The notes below the pieces were generated by a model. That model did no database searches, was not told where the DNA came from, and saw nothing but the letters and a program-made list of their open reading frames with translations. Below, piece after piece: positions 5,487 to 12,844 of a DNA stretch of 43,649 nt. The DNA lies in IMG/VR virus record IMGVR_UViG_3300043331_001582, positions 1-43,649 of that record. One strand, written 5' to 3'. The DNA comes from a virus. Positions within the stretch are counted from its first letter, which is position 1; each line of letters opens with the position of its first letter. The translations under genes and the position numbers were made by a program.

Positions 5487-7160
5487 ATGGACACCCACAT
5501 GGCCCCGCTCAAGATCGAGCACATCCCCCTCGCCGTCATCCAGCGCTCGCCCACCAACCCCCGCAAGCGCTTCGACCCGGACGGCCTCAAGGAGCTCGCC
5601 GCGTCCATCAAGGCCCAGGGCATCCTCGAGCCGATCCTGCTCCGTCCCATCCCGCCGGCGATCAAGGCCGGCAACGGCATCCAGTACGAGCTCGTCGCCG
5701 GCGAGCGCCGCTGGCGGGCCGCGCGGCTCGCCGGCATCGAGCACGCGCCCTCCCTCGTCCGCGACCTCCCCGACGACCAGGTCCTCGAGATCCAGCTCAC
5801 CGAGAACCTGCAGCGCCAGGACCTCGATCCCCTCGAGGAAGCCGCCGGCTACCGGCAGCTCATGGCGCTGAAGAAGATCAACGCCGAGGCGCTGGCCGAG
5901 TTGATCGGCAAGTCCCGCGCCTACGTCTACACCCGCACCAAGCTCACCGACCTCTGCCCCGAGGCGCGCAAGGCGCTCGAGGAGGGCCAGCTCGACGCCA
6001 GCCGCGCGCTCCTCATCGCCCGCATCGGCCACCACGACACCCAGCGCCAGGCGCTCAAGGCCATCCTGCAGGGGCAATGGCGGGGCGACGAGCCCATGAG
6101 CTACCGCGACGCCCACCGGCACATCCAGGAGCACTACATGCTGGCGCTCAAGGCGGCGCCCTTCGACCCCCGGGACGCCGGCCTGCTCCCCAAGGCCGGC
6201 GCCTGCACCGCCTGCCCCAAGCGCACCGGCAACCAGCCCGATCTCTTCGGCGACATCAAGAGTGCAGACGTCTGCACCGACCCCCGGTGCTTCGCCGGCA
6301 AGCGCGCGGCGCACTGGGACAACGTCCGCAAGGCCGCCGAAGCGAAGGGCAAGACCGTCATCACCGGCGCCGACGCCCGGAAGATCTTCCCGCACCCGCA
6401 CGGCGATGCGCAGGCGGGCTATCAAAGCCTGGACCAGACCTGCTGGGACGACCCCAGGCAGCGCAAGGTCCGCGACATCATCGGCAAGGATTCCGGGGCG
6501 ATCGAGCTCGTCCAGCACCCCGCCCGGGGCGACATCGTCGAGGTCGTCAGGACGACCGCCCTCACCGAGGCCCTCAACGCGAAGGGCGTCAAGACCCGCA
6601 TGCAGAAGGTGGCGAAGGCGACGGGCCGGACCGGCAGCGGCGCGCCGTCCACGGCAACGCTGGAGAAGCGCGAACGCCGGGAAGAGATCGACGAGCTCTT
6701 CCGCGCGCGGCTCCTGCAGGCCGTCCACGACAAGCACCCGGACAAGCTCACCCGCGATCACCTGCTCCGGCTCGCCCGCTACTTCACGCAATACGAGGCC
6801 GACGTCCTCGCCGTCGCCAAGCTCCACGGCTACACCAGCCGCTCGGCCCTCGAGCAGAAGTTCAAGGCCATGACGCCGGCGAAGCTCGTTGCCGTGGTCC
6901 TCGATCTCTACGTCTCGGATTGTGCCCAGACCACCGGCAATCTCGACGCCCTGATCGACATGGCCGACGCCTACAAGATCGACCACAAGGCCGTCGAGAA
7001 GAAAATCCGCGACGACTTCGCCAGGCTCGACGCCGAGAAGAAGGCCAGGGAGAAGGCGGCCGACGCGGCCGCGAGCAAGAAAGTCAAGACGGCCGCCACC
7101 GCTCAGAAGCAGGCCAAGTCGCCGACTAACAAGACGGCCGCTAAGAAAGCGAAGAAGTGA
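5487..7160 (+). CDS. ParB/Spo0J-like nuclease-fold protein with long C-terminal extension (557 aa)
   Basis: Start ATG 5487 with CAGGAG 8-13 bases upstream. Residues about 8-110 are a ParB N-terminal domain: LAVIQRSPTNPRKRFD, LKELAASIKAQGILEPI, GERRWRA (72-78) and TENLQRQDLDPLEEA (105-119). The next part (EALAELIGKSRAYVYTRTKL) is the KorB-type HTH. A Cys cluster near residues 230-265 (CTACPKR ... CTDPRCF) may bind zinc, and the C-terminus is Lys/Ala-rich. Phage ParB-like proteins occur as partition factors, transcription regulators or nucleases; no ParA lies nearby, so plasmid-type partition is unlikely. Ends in a GTGA overlap with the methyltransferase gene. Confidence 0.85.
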   Translation: MDTHMAPLKIEHIPLAVIQRSPTNPRKRFDPDGLKELAASIKAQGILEPILLRPIPPAIKAGNGIQYELVAGERRWRAARLAGIEHAPSLVRDLPDDQVLEIQLTENLQRQDLDPLEEAAGYRQLMALKKINAEALAELIGKSRAYVYTRTKLTDLCPEARKALEEGQLDASRALLIARIGHHDTQRQALKAILQGQWRGDEPMSYRDAHRHIQEHYMLALKAAPFDPRDAGLLPKAGACTACPKRTGNQPDLFGDIKSADVCTDPRCFAGKRAAHWDNVRKAAEAKGKTVITGADARKIFPHPHGDAQAGYQSLDQTCWDDPRQRKVRDIIGKDSGAIELVQHPARGDIVEVVRTTALTEALNAKGVKTRMQKVAKATGRTGSGAPSTATLEKRERREEIDELFRARLLQAVHDKHPDKLTRDHLLRLARYFTQYEADVLAVAKLHGYTSRSALEQKFKAMTPAKLVAVVLDLYVSDCAQTTGNLDALIDMADAYKIDHKAVEKKIRDDFARLDAEKKAREKAADAAASKKVKTAATAQKQAKSPTNKTAAKKAKK

Positions 7161-8737
7161 GACCTCCTCTTCTCCGTCTCCACGCCGACGAGTTGATCGT
7201 CGATGGCTTCGCCGGCGGCGGTGGCACCTCCGTCGGGATTGAATGGGCGCTCCGCCGCTCGCCCGATATCGCGATCAATCACGACGCGGAAGCAATCGCG
7301 ATGCACCGCGCCAATCACCCGCACACCAAGCACTACGTCGAGGATATCCGTCGACTGAATCCGGTCGAGGTCTGCAGCGGACATCGGGTCGGTCTCGCCT
7401 GGTTCAGCCCGGACTGCACCTATCACTCCAAAGCGCGCGGCGGCAAGCCGTTTCGCGATCGCAACCTGGCCAACCGGATCCGCGGCCTCGCCTGGATCGT
7501 CACCGAGTGGGCCCGCCTCGTGAGGCCGCGAGTGATCATCGTCGAGAACGTGGAGGAATTCCAGGAATGGGGTCCGCTGCTCGACGACGGCCGCCCCTGC
7601 CCGATACGGCGCGGGCTCACGTATCGCCGCTGGCGCAAGCAGCTGCAGAATCTGGGCTACGTCGTGGAAGAGCGCGAGCTCTCGGCTCACCACTTCGGGG
7701 CCCCCACCACGCGCACCCGCCTGTTCGTAGTCGCCCGCCGCGACGGTCATCCGATCGTCTGGCCCGCGCCGACTCACGGCCCCGGCCTTCTGCCCTACCG
7801 CACTGCTGCCGAGTGCATCGACTGGTCGCTGCCGACCTACTCGATATTCATGTCGGCAGCGGAAGCCAAGCGCTACGGCGTGAAGCGCCCGCTCGCGCAC
7901 AACACCCTGCGACGCATCGCGCGCGGGATCCAGAAGTATGTGATCGAGGCAAGCGAGCCGTTCATCGTTCGCTGCAACCATGGCGGAGATGAATGGCGCG
8001 GCTTCGGCGCCGGCGAGCAATTCCCGACACTCACGGCCTCCCGCGACGCCTACGGCCTGGTCATTCCCGCGGTAGCAAGCCTCTATAGCGAGCGGCACCG
8101 TGGAGAGGCTCGCATGGCGGCAGTCCGGCAGCCTCTGCCCGTCGTCACCAGCCGTCCGCGCCACGCACTTGTCGCCGCGCTCCTGGCGAAGCACTACGCC
8201 GGACATGACACACCCGGCACGTCATTGCGCTCGCCGGCCAGCACTATCACCGCACGTGATCACCACGCGTTGATCGCGTCCCACCTGCTGAAGCTCAAGG
8301 GCACGTGCCGCGACGGGCAATCACTTCGCGCGCCACTGCACACGATCGGCGCGCAAGGCAACCATTACGCCGAAGTCCGCGCGCTGCTCATCAAGTTCTA
8401 CTCCAGCGGAGGGCAGTGGAACGCACTGTCGGATCCCATGCCCACTGTCCCCACCAAGGACCGGATCGGCTTGGTGACCGTCCACGGCGAGGACTACGTC
8501 ATCACCGATATCGGCATGCGCATGCTCACGCCGCCGGAACTCTTCCGCGCACAAGGCTTCCCCGCTGACTACGTCATCGCCCCTGAATGCTGGCGCGTGG
8601 TCGCCGGCCGTCACGTATTCGCACGGCTGCCGGTCCAGACGCAAACCGCCATGTGCGGCAACAGCGTCTCGCCCTATCACGCCCAGGCAATGGTCGGCGC
8701 CCAGTTCGGAGTGAAAAGAATGGAGGTTGCAGCATGA
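7157..8737 (+). CDS. C5-cytosine DNA methyltransferase (526 aa)
   Basis: Start GTG 7157 overlaps the ParB stop. Motif I: VDGFAGGGGTSVGIEWAL (15-32). Motif IV: FSPDCTYHS with catalytic Cys87, in the SPDC form rather than PCQ. Motif VI: VIIVENVEE (ENV 130-132). Motif VIII: TRTRLFV (185-191). Motif X-like: AMCGNSVSPYHAQA (GNS 501-503). It transfers a methyl group from SAM to cytosine C5. The long region between motifs VIII and IX holds the target recognition part with repeated VV-PT/T-x-TA segments. No restriction endonuclease gene lies beside it, so protection of phage DNA against host restriction is the likely use. Confidence 0.92.
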   Translation: MRPPLLRLHADELIVDGFAGGGGTSVGIEWALRRSPDIAINHDAEAIAMHRANHPHTKHYVEDIRRLNPVEVCSGHRVGLAWFSPDCTYHSKARGGKPFRDRNLANRIRGLAWIVTEWARLVRPRVIIVENVEEFQEWGPLLDDGRPCPIRRGLTYRRWRKQLQNLGYVVEERELSAHHFGAPTTRTRLFVVARRDGHPIVWPAPTHGPGLLPYRTAAECIDWSLPTYSIFMSAAEAKRYGVKRPLAHNTLRRIARGIQKYVIEASEPFIVRCNHGGDEWRGFGAGEQFPTLTASRDAYGLVIPAVASLYSERHRGEARMAAVRQPLPVVTSRPRHALVAALLAKHYAGHDTPGTSLRSPASTITARDHHALIASHLLKLKGTCRDGQSLRAPLHTIGAQGNHYAEVRALLIKFYSSGGQWNALSDPMPTVPTKDRIGLVTVHGEDYVITDIGMRMLTPPELFRAQGFPADYVIAPECWRVVAGRHVFARLPVQTQTAMCGNSVSPYHAQAMVGAQFGVKRMEVAA

Positions 8738-9267
8738 CCACCTGCATCGGCTGCGGCTGCGACGATCTTCACGCTTGCGTGAGCGAGGACATGACAGCCG
8801 GCTGCCACTGGCTCGCCGTCGACGTCGATCACGGCCGCGGCGTCTGCTCCGCCTGCGAGGAGCTCCTCGGCCGCTGGAACGCCGGCGCCCGCGACCCGCT
8901 GCCCGAGTTCACCGAGCTCCGCGTCTATGACCTGCTCCGGGACCTCTACGACTTTCATGAGGCCCTGCAGTGGTTCCAATCCCGCCAGAAGCTGCTCCAC
9001 AACGCCGCGCCCCACGACCTCGTCGTCGACGGCCGCATCCGCGAGGTCCGCCAGGTCATTCGCTTACGTCGTCCCTGGCGTCGCCGGTGTCACCAAGGTC
9101 GCATCGATCTGCGATCTCGTCGAGCGCATCGGCAAGCACCAGCACCAAAACGATCTGCTCGCCTACGCGATGCACGGCCTTTGGAGCGAGCTGATCGAGT
9201 TCGATGGCCTGGGCAGCTTCCTCGCCGGCCAGATCGTCGCCGATCTCGCCCACCTTGGCTTTGGTGA
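8734..9267 (+). CDS. Zn-finger protein with out-of-frame tail (177 aa as written)
   Basis: ATGA overlap with the methyltransferase gene. The N-terminal 45 residues carry a zinc-binding pattern (TTCIGCGCDDLHAC ... CHW ... GVCSACEE) common in short phage proteins. The middle (VYDLLRDLYDFHEALQWFQS) is helical. From about 9058 the sequence becomes Arg-rich low-quality coding while the +1 frame turns into a clear conserved protein, so the last 70 residues are probably not native. The authentic product may end near residue 108, or be fused to the downstream fragment through a one-base error. Confidence 0.6.
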   Translation: MTTCIGCGCDDLHACVSEDMTAGCHWLAVDVDHGRGVCSACEELLGRWNAGARDPLPEFTELRVYDLLRDLYDFHEALQWFQSRQKLLHNAAPHDLVVDGRIREVRQVIRLRRPWRRRCHQGRIDLRSRRAHRQAPAPKRSARLRDARPLERADRVRWPGQLPRRPDRRRSRPPWLW

Positions 9268-9574
9268 TGGCTGGCTATCTGATCGCGCCACCTGGGCGCC
9301 GCTCGGGCCCGGTAGTGCACGTGGCATCAATCGCCTGCGCGGGATCCCCAAGCACAACGCCGTCAGCCAGGATGAATTCAACCGGCTGCTGCCGGCGCTG
9401 ATTGAGGACCTCCGCCCGCGCGTCGAGCAACTCTGGTCCGATCGCCAGCTCGAGGCGATGGATATCCAAAACTGCCTGTGCGAGTTCGACAAATACCGCC
9501 GCCTCACGCTCGGCGAAGGCAAGGTCCGCGCTGGCTACAACGGCCGCGCAGACCAGCAAGCGAGCCTGCTGTGA
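9059..9574 (+). pseudogene. C-terminal fragment of thymine hypermodification enzyme (alpha-glutamyl/putrescinyl thymine pyrophosphorylase-like)
   Basis: This 171-residue frame has no start codon at its beginning. It contains LLAYAMHGLW, LGSFLAGQIVADLAHLG, TWAPLGPGSARGINRL and CLCEFDKYRRLTLGEGK, which I recognise as the C-terminal half of the aGPT-Pplase/5-hmdU-linked DNA base hypermodification family. The N-terminal half, expected to be over 100 residues, is absent; upstream in this frame is only the shadow of the Zn-finger gene. Either a deletion fused two genes or a one-base indel separates a domain fusion at about 9057-9061. Family call from motif memory, not from a search. Confidence 0.6.
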
Positions 9575-10119
9575 GCTACCGCCCGATTACCGACCTCTGG
9601 ATCCTCGCGCGGCCCAAGGTCGCCTACTACGGCGCCTACCCCTCCGGCTTCCTCGAGCGCGCCCGCGCCCTGCTCGGCGTCACCACCGACGACGCCGTGC
9701 TCCACGTCTGCAGCGGCAAGGTCCGCGACTACCCCTTCCGAGGCCTCGGCCGCAACGACCGTACGCTCGATATCGACCCGGCCACAAAGCCGGACTACGT
9801 CCACGACTGCCGCTACTCCCTGCCCGCCACCGATCGCAAGTACTGGCCCGCCATCCTGGCCGACCCGCCCTACTCCGTCGCCGACGCCGACCACTACGCC
9901 TGTGGCTCTGAAAAACTACCGGCGCCCGGGGCGCTGCTCGAGCTCTGCCTGCATTACGTCCGCCCCGGCGGCCGCGTCGGTTTCCTGCACTACCAGTGGC
10001 CCCGCCCGCCCGAAAAGATCGGCCGCTACCGCATCAAGCCCGTCGCCCTGGTCGGCGTCATCGCCGGCTACGCCAACAACATCCGCGCGTTCAGCGTCTA
10101 CGAGAAGGTCAAGGCATGA
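9571..10119 (+). CDS. DPPY-motif methyltransferase-like protein (182 aa)
   Basis: GTG start in a GTGA overlap with the preceding stop. Residues 51-70 (LHVCSGKVRDYPFRGL) and LDIDPATKPDYVHDCR look like a SAM-binding Rossmann start, and ILADPPYSVADADHY carries DPPY, the catalytic motif of N6-adenine or N4-cytosine amino methyltransferases. RPGGRVGFLHYQWP fits motif V. The protein is short and lacks an evident target recognition domain, so it may be a dimeric or accessory methyltransferase. It lies in the DNA-modification stretch of the early operon with the C5 methyltransferase and the hypermodification relic. Confidence 0.7.
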   Translation: MSYRPITDLWILARPKVAYYGAYPSGFLERARALLGVTTDDAVLHVCSGKVRDYPFRGLGRNDRTLDIDPATKPDYVHDCRYSLPATDRKYWPAILADPPYSVADADHYACGSEKLPAPGALLELCLHYVRPGGRVGFLHYQWPRPPEKIGRYRIKPVALVGVIAGYANNIRAFSVYEKVKA

Positions 10120-10364
10120 GTAACTGGATCGACTTCGTCGAAGGCCCGCCCAACACCAAGACGCGGACTTGGCGCGTCGTCACCAAGGACGGCGCCACCA
10201 CGCTCGGGCAGGTCTCCTGGATCGCCCGCTGGCGCTGCTACGGCCTCTATCCTGCCGCCAACACCGTGTTCGAGCAGGACTGCCTGCGTTCGATCGCGTC
10301 GTTTATCGAGGACCAGACCCGCCACCACAAGCAAACCCGCGCGGCCAAAAAGGCAAAAGCATGA
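10116..10364 (+). CDS. Small hypothetical protein (82 aa)
   Basis: ATGA overlaps at both ends fix the frame. Pattern TRTWRVVTKDGATTLGQVSW, WRCYGLYPAANTVFEQDCL suggests a small beta-sheet protein; the pattern VVTKDG...LGQVSWIARWRCYGLYP is frequent in unnamed small phage proteins. The basic tail (HHKQTRAAKKAKA) may contact nucleic acid. Function unknown. Confidence 0.7.
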   Translation: MSNWIDFVEGPPNTKTRTWRVVTKDGATTLGQVSWIARWRCYGLYPAANTVFEQDCLRSIASFIEDQTRHHKQTRAAKKAKA

Positions 10365-10567
10365 GCTCCGCTTTCAAGTGCGACGTGTGCAACACGCTTT
10401 TCGATCCCCAGCCCGGGCAGCTCTACGAACTCGAGGCCTACGCACGAAGCGCAAACGGTGACGATGAAAGCTGGTCGGAAGTCCACTTGTGCATCACCTG
10501 CGGCGAGAAGGTGCTCGCGATCATCAAGCCCGCGCTCGAGGCCTTCGACGAGTTAGTCAAGCGATGA
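10361..10567 (+). CDS. Small zinc-ribbon protein (68 aa)
   Basis: ATGA overlap with the previous gene. Two CxxC pairs, KCDVCNTLF near the start and LCITCGEK in the middle, are spaced like a zinc ribbon, separated by a segment LYELEAYARSANGDDESWSEVH. Conserved hydrophobic C-terminal helix. Probably a structural zinc protein in nucleic-acid or protein contacts; nothing more specific can be said. Confidence 0.7.
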   Translation: MSSAFKCDVCNTLFDPQPGQLYELEAYARSANGDDESWSEVHLCITCGEKVLAIIKPALEAFDELVKR

Positions 10568-10884
10568 CACCCCGCCGTATCCAGCTCTCGCGCAAGAAAG
10601 GCTGGCGGATGCCGCCGAACACTGTCAAGGTCGCCCGCCCTGGCCGCTGGGGCAATCCCTTCCGCGTGGGCTCGATCGACAACGTACTCGGCGGGAACAT
10701 CCGGGATCGCGCGCACGCCGTGCGGCTCTTCCGCGAGCGCTGGTTCGAGAGCACCGATCCAATCTGGAATAACATCATGCGCGAGGCCGCCGTTGAAGAA
10801 CTGCGCGGTCTCAACCTCGCCTGCTGGTGCCCCCTCGACCAGCCCTGCCACGCCGACGTCCTGCTCGAGGTGGCCAACGCATGA
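10564..10884 (+). CDS. DUF4326 protein (106 aa)
   Basis: Shows the DUF4326 signature: VKVARPGRWGNPFRVG near residues 21-36, LFRERWFES in the middle, and ELRGLNLACWCPLDQPCHAD near the end. The family is widespread in phages and has no firm biochemical role. Conserved Cys and His in the last motif suggest metal binding. ATGA overlap with both neighbours; part of the early operon just before the integrase. Confidence 0.85.
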   Translation: MTPRRIQLSRKKGWRMPPNTVKVARPGRWGNPFRVGSIDNVLGGNIRDRAHAVRLFRERWFESTDPIWNNIMREAAVEELRGLNLACWCPLDQPCHADVLLEVANA

Positions 10885-11084
10885 CCCGCCGCCTCCGCGC
10901 CCTTCCGTCGACCCCCGGTCCTGATCTACACTTGACGGCCGACGCCTTCATCGATCTCATCCGCCCGCTCCTGGATGCAAACACCGAGGCCGAAGCTCGG
11001 GGTGCTCTACCTGCGATCGAGCAAGGACCGCAGCGACGCGTCGCCCGAAGCCCAGCGCCATACCCTCACCCCGTGGGCCGCTGA
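10881..11084 (+). CDS. Small hypothetical protein overlapping the integrase start (67 aa)
   Basis: ATGA overlap with the DUF4326 gene supports the start. The first 40 residues (LTADAFIDLIRPLLDANTEAE) look natural and helical; after 10975 the reading overlaps the integrase gene by 110 bases and turns Pro/Arg-rich. The true product may be short or this may chiefly serve to couple translation into the integrase gene, whose own ATG lacks a good ribosome site. Confidence 0.45.
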   Translation: MTRRLRALPSTPGPDLHLTADAFIDLIRPLLDANTEAEARGALPAIEQGPQRRVARSPAPYPHPVGR

Positions 11085-12546
11085 GCTCGGCGTCAAGATC
11101 GTCGGCGAATACGTCGACGTCGTCGAGTCCGGCAAGGATGACGACCGCCCGGGATTCCAGCAGCTCCACGCGGATCTACACGCCCGCGGCCGCGCCTGGG
11201 ATTACATCCTCGTTCTCGACACCAGCCGCATCGCCCGCCGGCGCCGCATCGCGATCGTATTCGAGGAGCTCGAGTGCGCCCGCCGCGGCGTCAAAGTTCT
11301 CTACAAGTCGATGACCGGGATCGACGCCGATACCGAGGTCCTGCTCAAATCCATCCTGCAGGGCGTCGACGAGTGGCATAGCATCACCTCGCGGCGCAAG
11401 GCGCGCGAGGGCATGACCACCAACGTCCGCCGCGGCTTCCGCGCCGGTGGCCGCGCGCCGCTCGGCTACCGCCTCGAGCACCTCGACACCGGCACCGTGC
11501 GCGAGGGCCGGCCGGTGATGAAGTCGCGCCTCGCGCTCGATCCCGACCGCGCGCCCGCCGTCCAGACGTACCTGCGGGCCCGCGCCACCGGCGTCCGCCG
11601 CGAGCTCGCCCGCGCCAGGGCCGGCCTCGAGATCTCCGCCAGCTCCCTCGTCGGCGTCGAATGGAACGCGCTCACCTACGCCGGCACGACTGTCTGGAAC
11701 GTCCACCAGGAGCGCGATCAGGGCCGCTACACCGGCGGCGCCAAGCGCCGCCCACGATCGGAATGGAAGATCCAGCGCGACACGCACCCCGCGCTCATCA
11801 CCGAGGAGGAGGCCGAGCAGCTCCTCGCGCGCCTGGCGGAGTGGTCGGAGAAGCGGCCGCGCCAGACCTCGGCCGACTACCTGCTCTCCGGGCTCCTCAA
11901 GACCGCCGCCGGCGCCGCCTGGCGCGGCCACAAGAACGGGCGCTACTACCGCGCCGGGAACCGCTCGATCCCCGCCGCCGTCGTCGACGCCACGGTGCTC
12001 GACACGGTGCGGCGGGATCTCCGCTCCATCTTATTCGCCCGCATCGTCGTCGAGCGCCTCAAGGCCTCCGCCGGGCGCGAGCACGTCACCGAGGCCGCCA
12101 GGCTCGGCCAGGCCGTCGACGCGATCGCCGGCCGGATCTCCCGCTTCATGGACATGGCCGACAAACTCGAGACGCCCGGGCCGGTGCTGCGCAAGATCGA
12201 CGAACTCGAGCGCGAGCGCGCCCGCCTGCAGAAGGAGATCCACCAGCTCAACCGCGAGGCCCAGGGCGCCCGCGCCGCGCGCGCCATCACCGAGGACCAG
12301 GTGTTCCGCCACCTCGATGCCGTCGCCGCCGATATCGACCGCTACGACCGCGAGCGCCTCAAAGACTTCCTCACCCGCACCCTCGCCGGCATCACCCTCA
12401 ACCCCGGCGACGACCACCTGCAGCTGCACTGGCGCCTCAGTCTCGGCCGCACCAGTGGTGCTTTAAGCTGGCGTCCCCACGGCGACGCGACGTTATTACA
12501 CCCTGCGGAGTTAACGACTTACGCGCGGCTGCGGAAAGCTGCTTAG
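10975..12546 (+). CDS. Large serine integrase (523 aa)
   Basis: N-terminal resolvase domain: LGVLYLRSSKDRS (8-20) with the YxRxS pattern and likely nucleophile Ser16, EYVDVVESGKDDDRPGFQQL, and LVLDTSRIARR. A recombinase domain follows (AREGMTTNVRRGFRAGGRAPLGYRL), then a zinc-ribbon position (SADYLLSGLLKTAAGAAWRG) and a long coiled-coil region (RKIDELERERARLQKEIHQL). Large serine integrases join attP and attB without host factors. Odd: the zinc-ribbon cysteines are missing; the whole protein has one Cys, at LECARRG. The excise partner (RDF) is not identified. Confidence 0.93.
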   Translation: MQTPRPKLGVLYLRSSKDRSDASPEAQRHTLTPWAAELGVKIVGEYVDVVESGKDDDRPGFQQLHADLHARGRAWDYILVLDTSRIARRRRIAIVFEELECARRGVKVLYKSMTGIDADTEVLLKSILQGVDEWHSITSRRKAREGMTTNVRRGFRAGGRAPLGYRLEHLDTGTVREGRPVMKSRLALDPDRAPAVQTYLRARATGVRRELARARAGLEISASSLVGVEWNALTYAGTTVWNVHQERDQGRYTGGAKRRPRSEWKIQRDTHPALITEEEAEQLLARLAEWSEKRPRQTSADYLLSGLLKTAAGAAWRGHKNGRYYRAGNRSIPAAVVDATVLDTVRRDLRSILFARIVVERLKASAGREHVTEAARLGQAVDAIAGRISRFMDMADKLETPGPVLRKIDELERERARLQKEIHQLNREAQGARAARAITEDQVFRHLDAVAADIDRYDRERLKDFLTRTLAGITLNPGDDHLQLHWRLSLGRTSGALSWRPHGDATLLHPAELTTYARLRKAA

Positions 12547-12565
12547 CCCGCACCTCCCCAATGGT

Positions 12566-12600
12566 TTAGTACGCGCTAACCACGTTAGTACGCACTAACC
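12566..12600. repeat. Two tandem dyad sites after integrase
   Basis: TTAGTACGCGCTAACC at 12566-12581 and TTAGTACGCACTAACC at 12585-12600 differ at one base and are spaced 19 bases, about two helical turns. Each contains the dyad GTTAG/CTAAC (first copy with one variation). They lie 20 bases after the integrase stop, the usual place for attP of a serine integrase, but could also be an operator for the HTH protein encoded downstream. Confidence 0.6.
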
Positions 12601-12656
12601 CCTGTTTTATAAGCCTTTTTCGGCCCCGGGCAGCCGACGAACGGTCGCGTTTCCCC

Positions 12657-12684
12657 TTGCAAATACACCCAATGGGTGTATGAT
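12657..12684 (+). promoter_or_regulatory. Promoter with perfect palindromic operator
   Basis: TTGCAA (12657-12662), 16-base spacer, TATGAT (12679-12684). The spacer and -10 edge form a perfect palindrome, arms ATACACCC (12663-12670) and GGGTGTAT (12674-12681) around AAT. Such a site suggests tight repression, perhaps by the HTH protein encoded at 13842-14135. It would drive the SprT-like cargo unit. Confidence 0.6.
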
Positions 12685-12691
12685 AGGAATC

Positions 12692-12790
12692 ATGGAAACG
12701 GTGATCAACAACGGGGGTGCGGCTGGTGCCGGGAGCGGGTTTTCGACCCTGCTTGGCGAGTTCGATTCTCGTCACCTCCAGCCGGTCTAG
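12692..12790 (+). CDS. Possible leader peptide (32 aa)
   Basis: ATG at 12692 has AGGA four bases upstream and directly follows the palindromic promoter; the frame stops at TAG 12788-12790, 54 bases before the SprT-like gene. The peptide is Gly-rich at first (NNGGAAGAGSGFS) and then ordinary (LLGEFDSRHLQPV). It overlaps the tRNA-like element, so coding may be accidental. Included only as a candidate. Confidence 0.25.
   Translation: METVINNGGAAGAGSGFSTLLGEFDSRHLQPV
12713..12780 (+). other. tRNA-like element (degenerate, 68 nt)
   Basis: GGGGGTG (12713-12719) pairs with CACCTCC (12773-12779) as a 7-bp acceptor stem with one G-U, followed by A. GCGAG (12756-12760), loop TTCGATT, CTCGT (12768-12772) make a textbook T-arm. 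The D-arm is only GGC/GCC around four bases and the anticodon arm has an 8-base loop, so a working tRNA is unlikely and CCA is replaced by GCC after the discriminator. Probably a captured tRNA 3' part or att-related sequence. Confidence 0.4.
12732..12748 (+). repeat. 17-bp direct repeat, copy 1
   Basis: GGAGCGGGTTTTCGACC occurs here and at 14180-14196 in the same orientation, both in non-coding stretches that flank the three-gene cargo unit. Confidence 0.8.
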
Positions 12791-12844
12791 CAAGCGCGGC
12801 AATCGCCGCACCCGCGCCTCGGGGAACAGGGGCTGGGAGTAGAC

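Larger units (their letters stand above)
12547..12844. other. Intergenic control/attachment region between integrase and cargo genes
   Basis: About 300 bases without a confident gene. It contains, in order, the tandem dyad sites (12566-12600), a 16-base repeat GGCCCCGGGCAGCCGA (12622-12637) shared with 14233-14248, a promoter with palindromic operator (12657-12684), a 32-codon open frame from ATG 12692 to TAG 12790, and a tRNA-like element (12713-12780) holding a 17-base repeat shared with 14180-14196. attP is expected here. Confidence 0.6.

Noticed and set aside
5303-7129. 608-codon frame overlapping the ParB-like gene
   Set aside because: Arg/Pro/Gly-rich third-position shadow of the real ParB frame, which has recognisable motifs.
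12713-12780. Functional tRNA or tmRNA
   Set aside because: D-arm too short, anticodon loop of eight bases and no CCA; listed only as tRNA-like.
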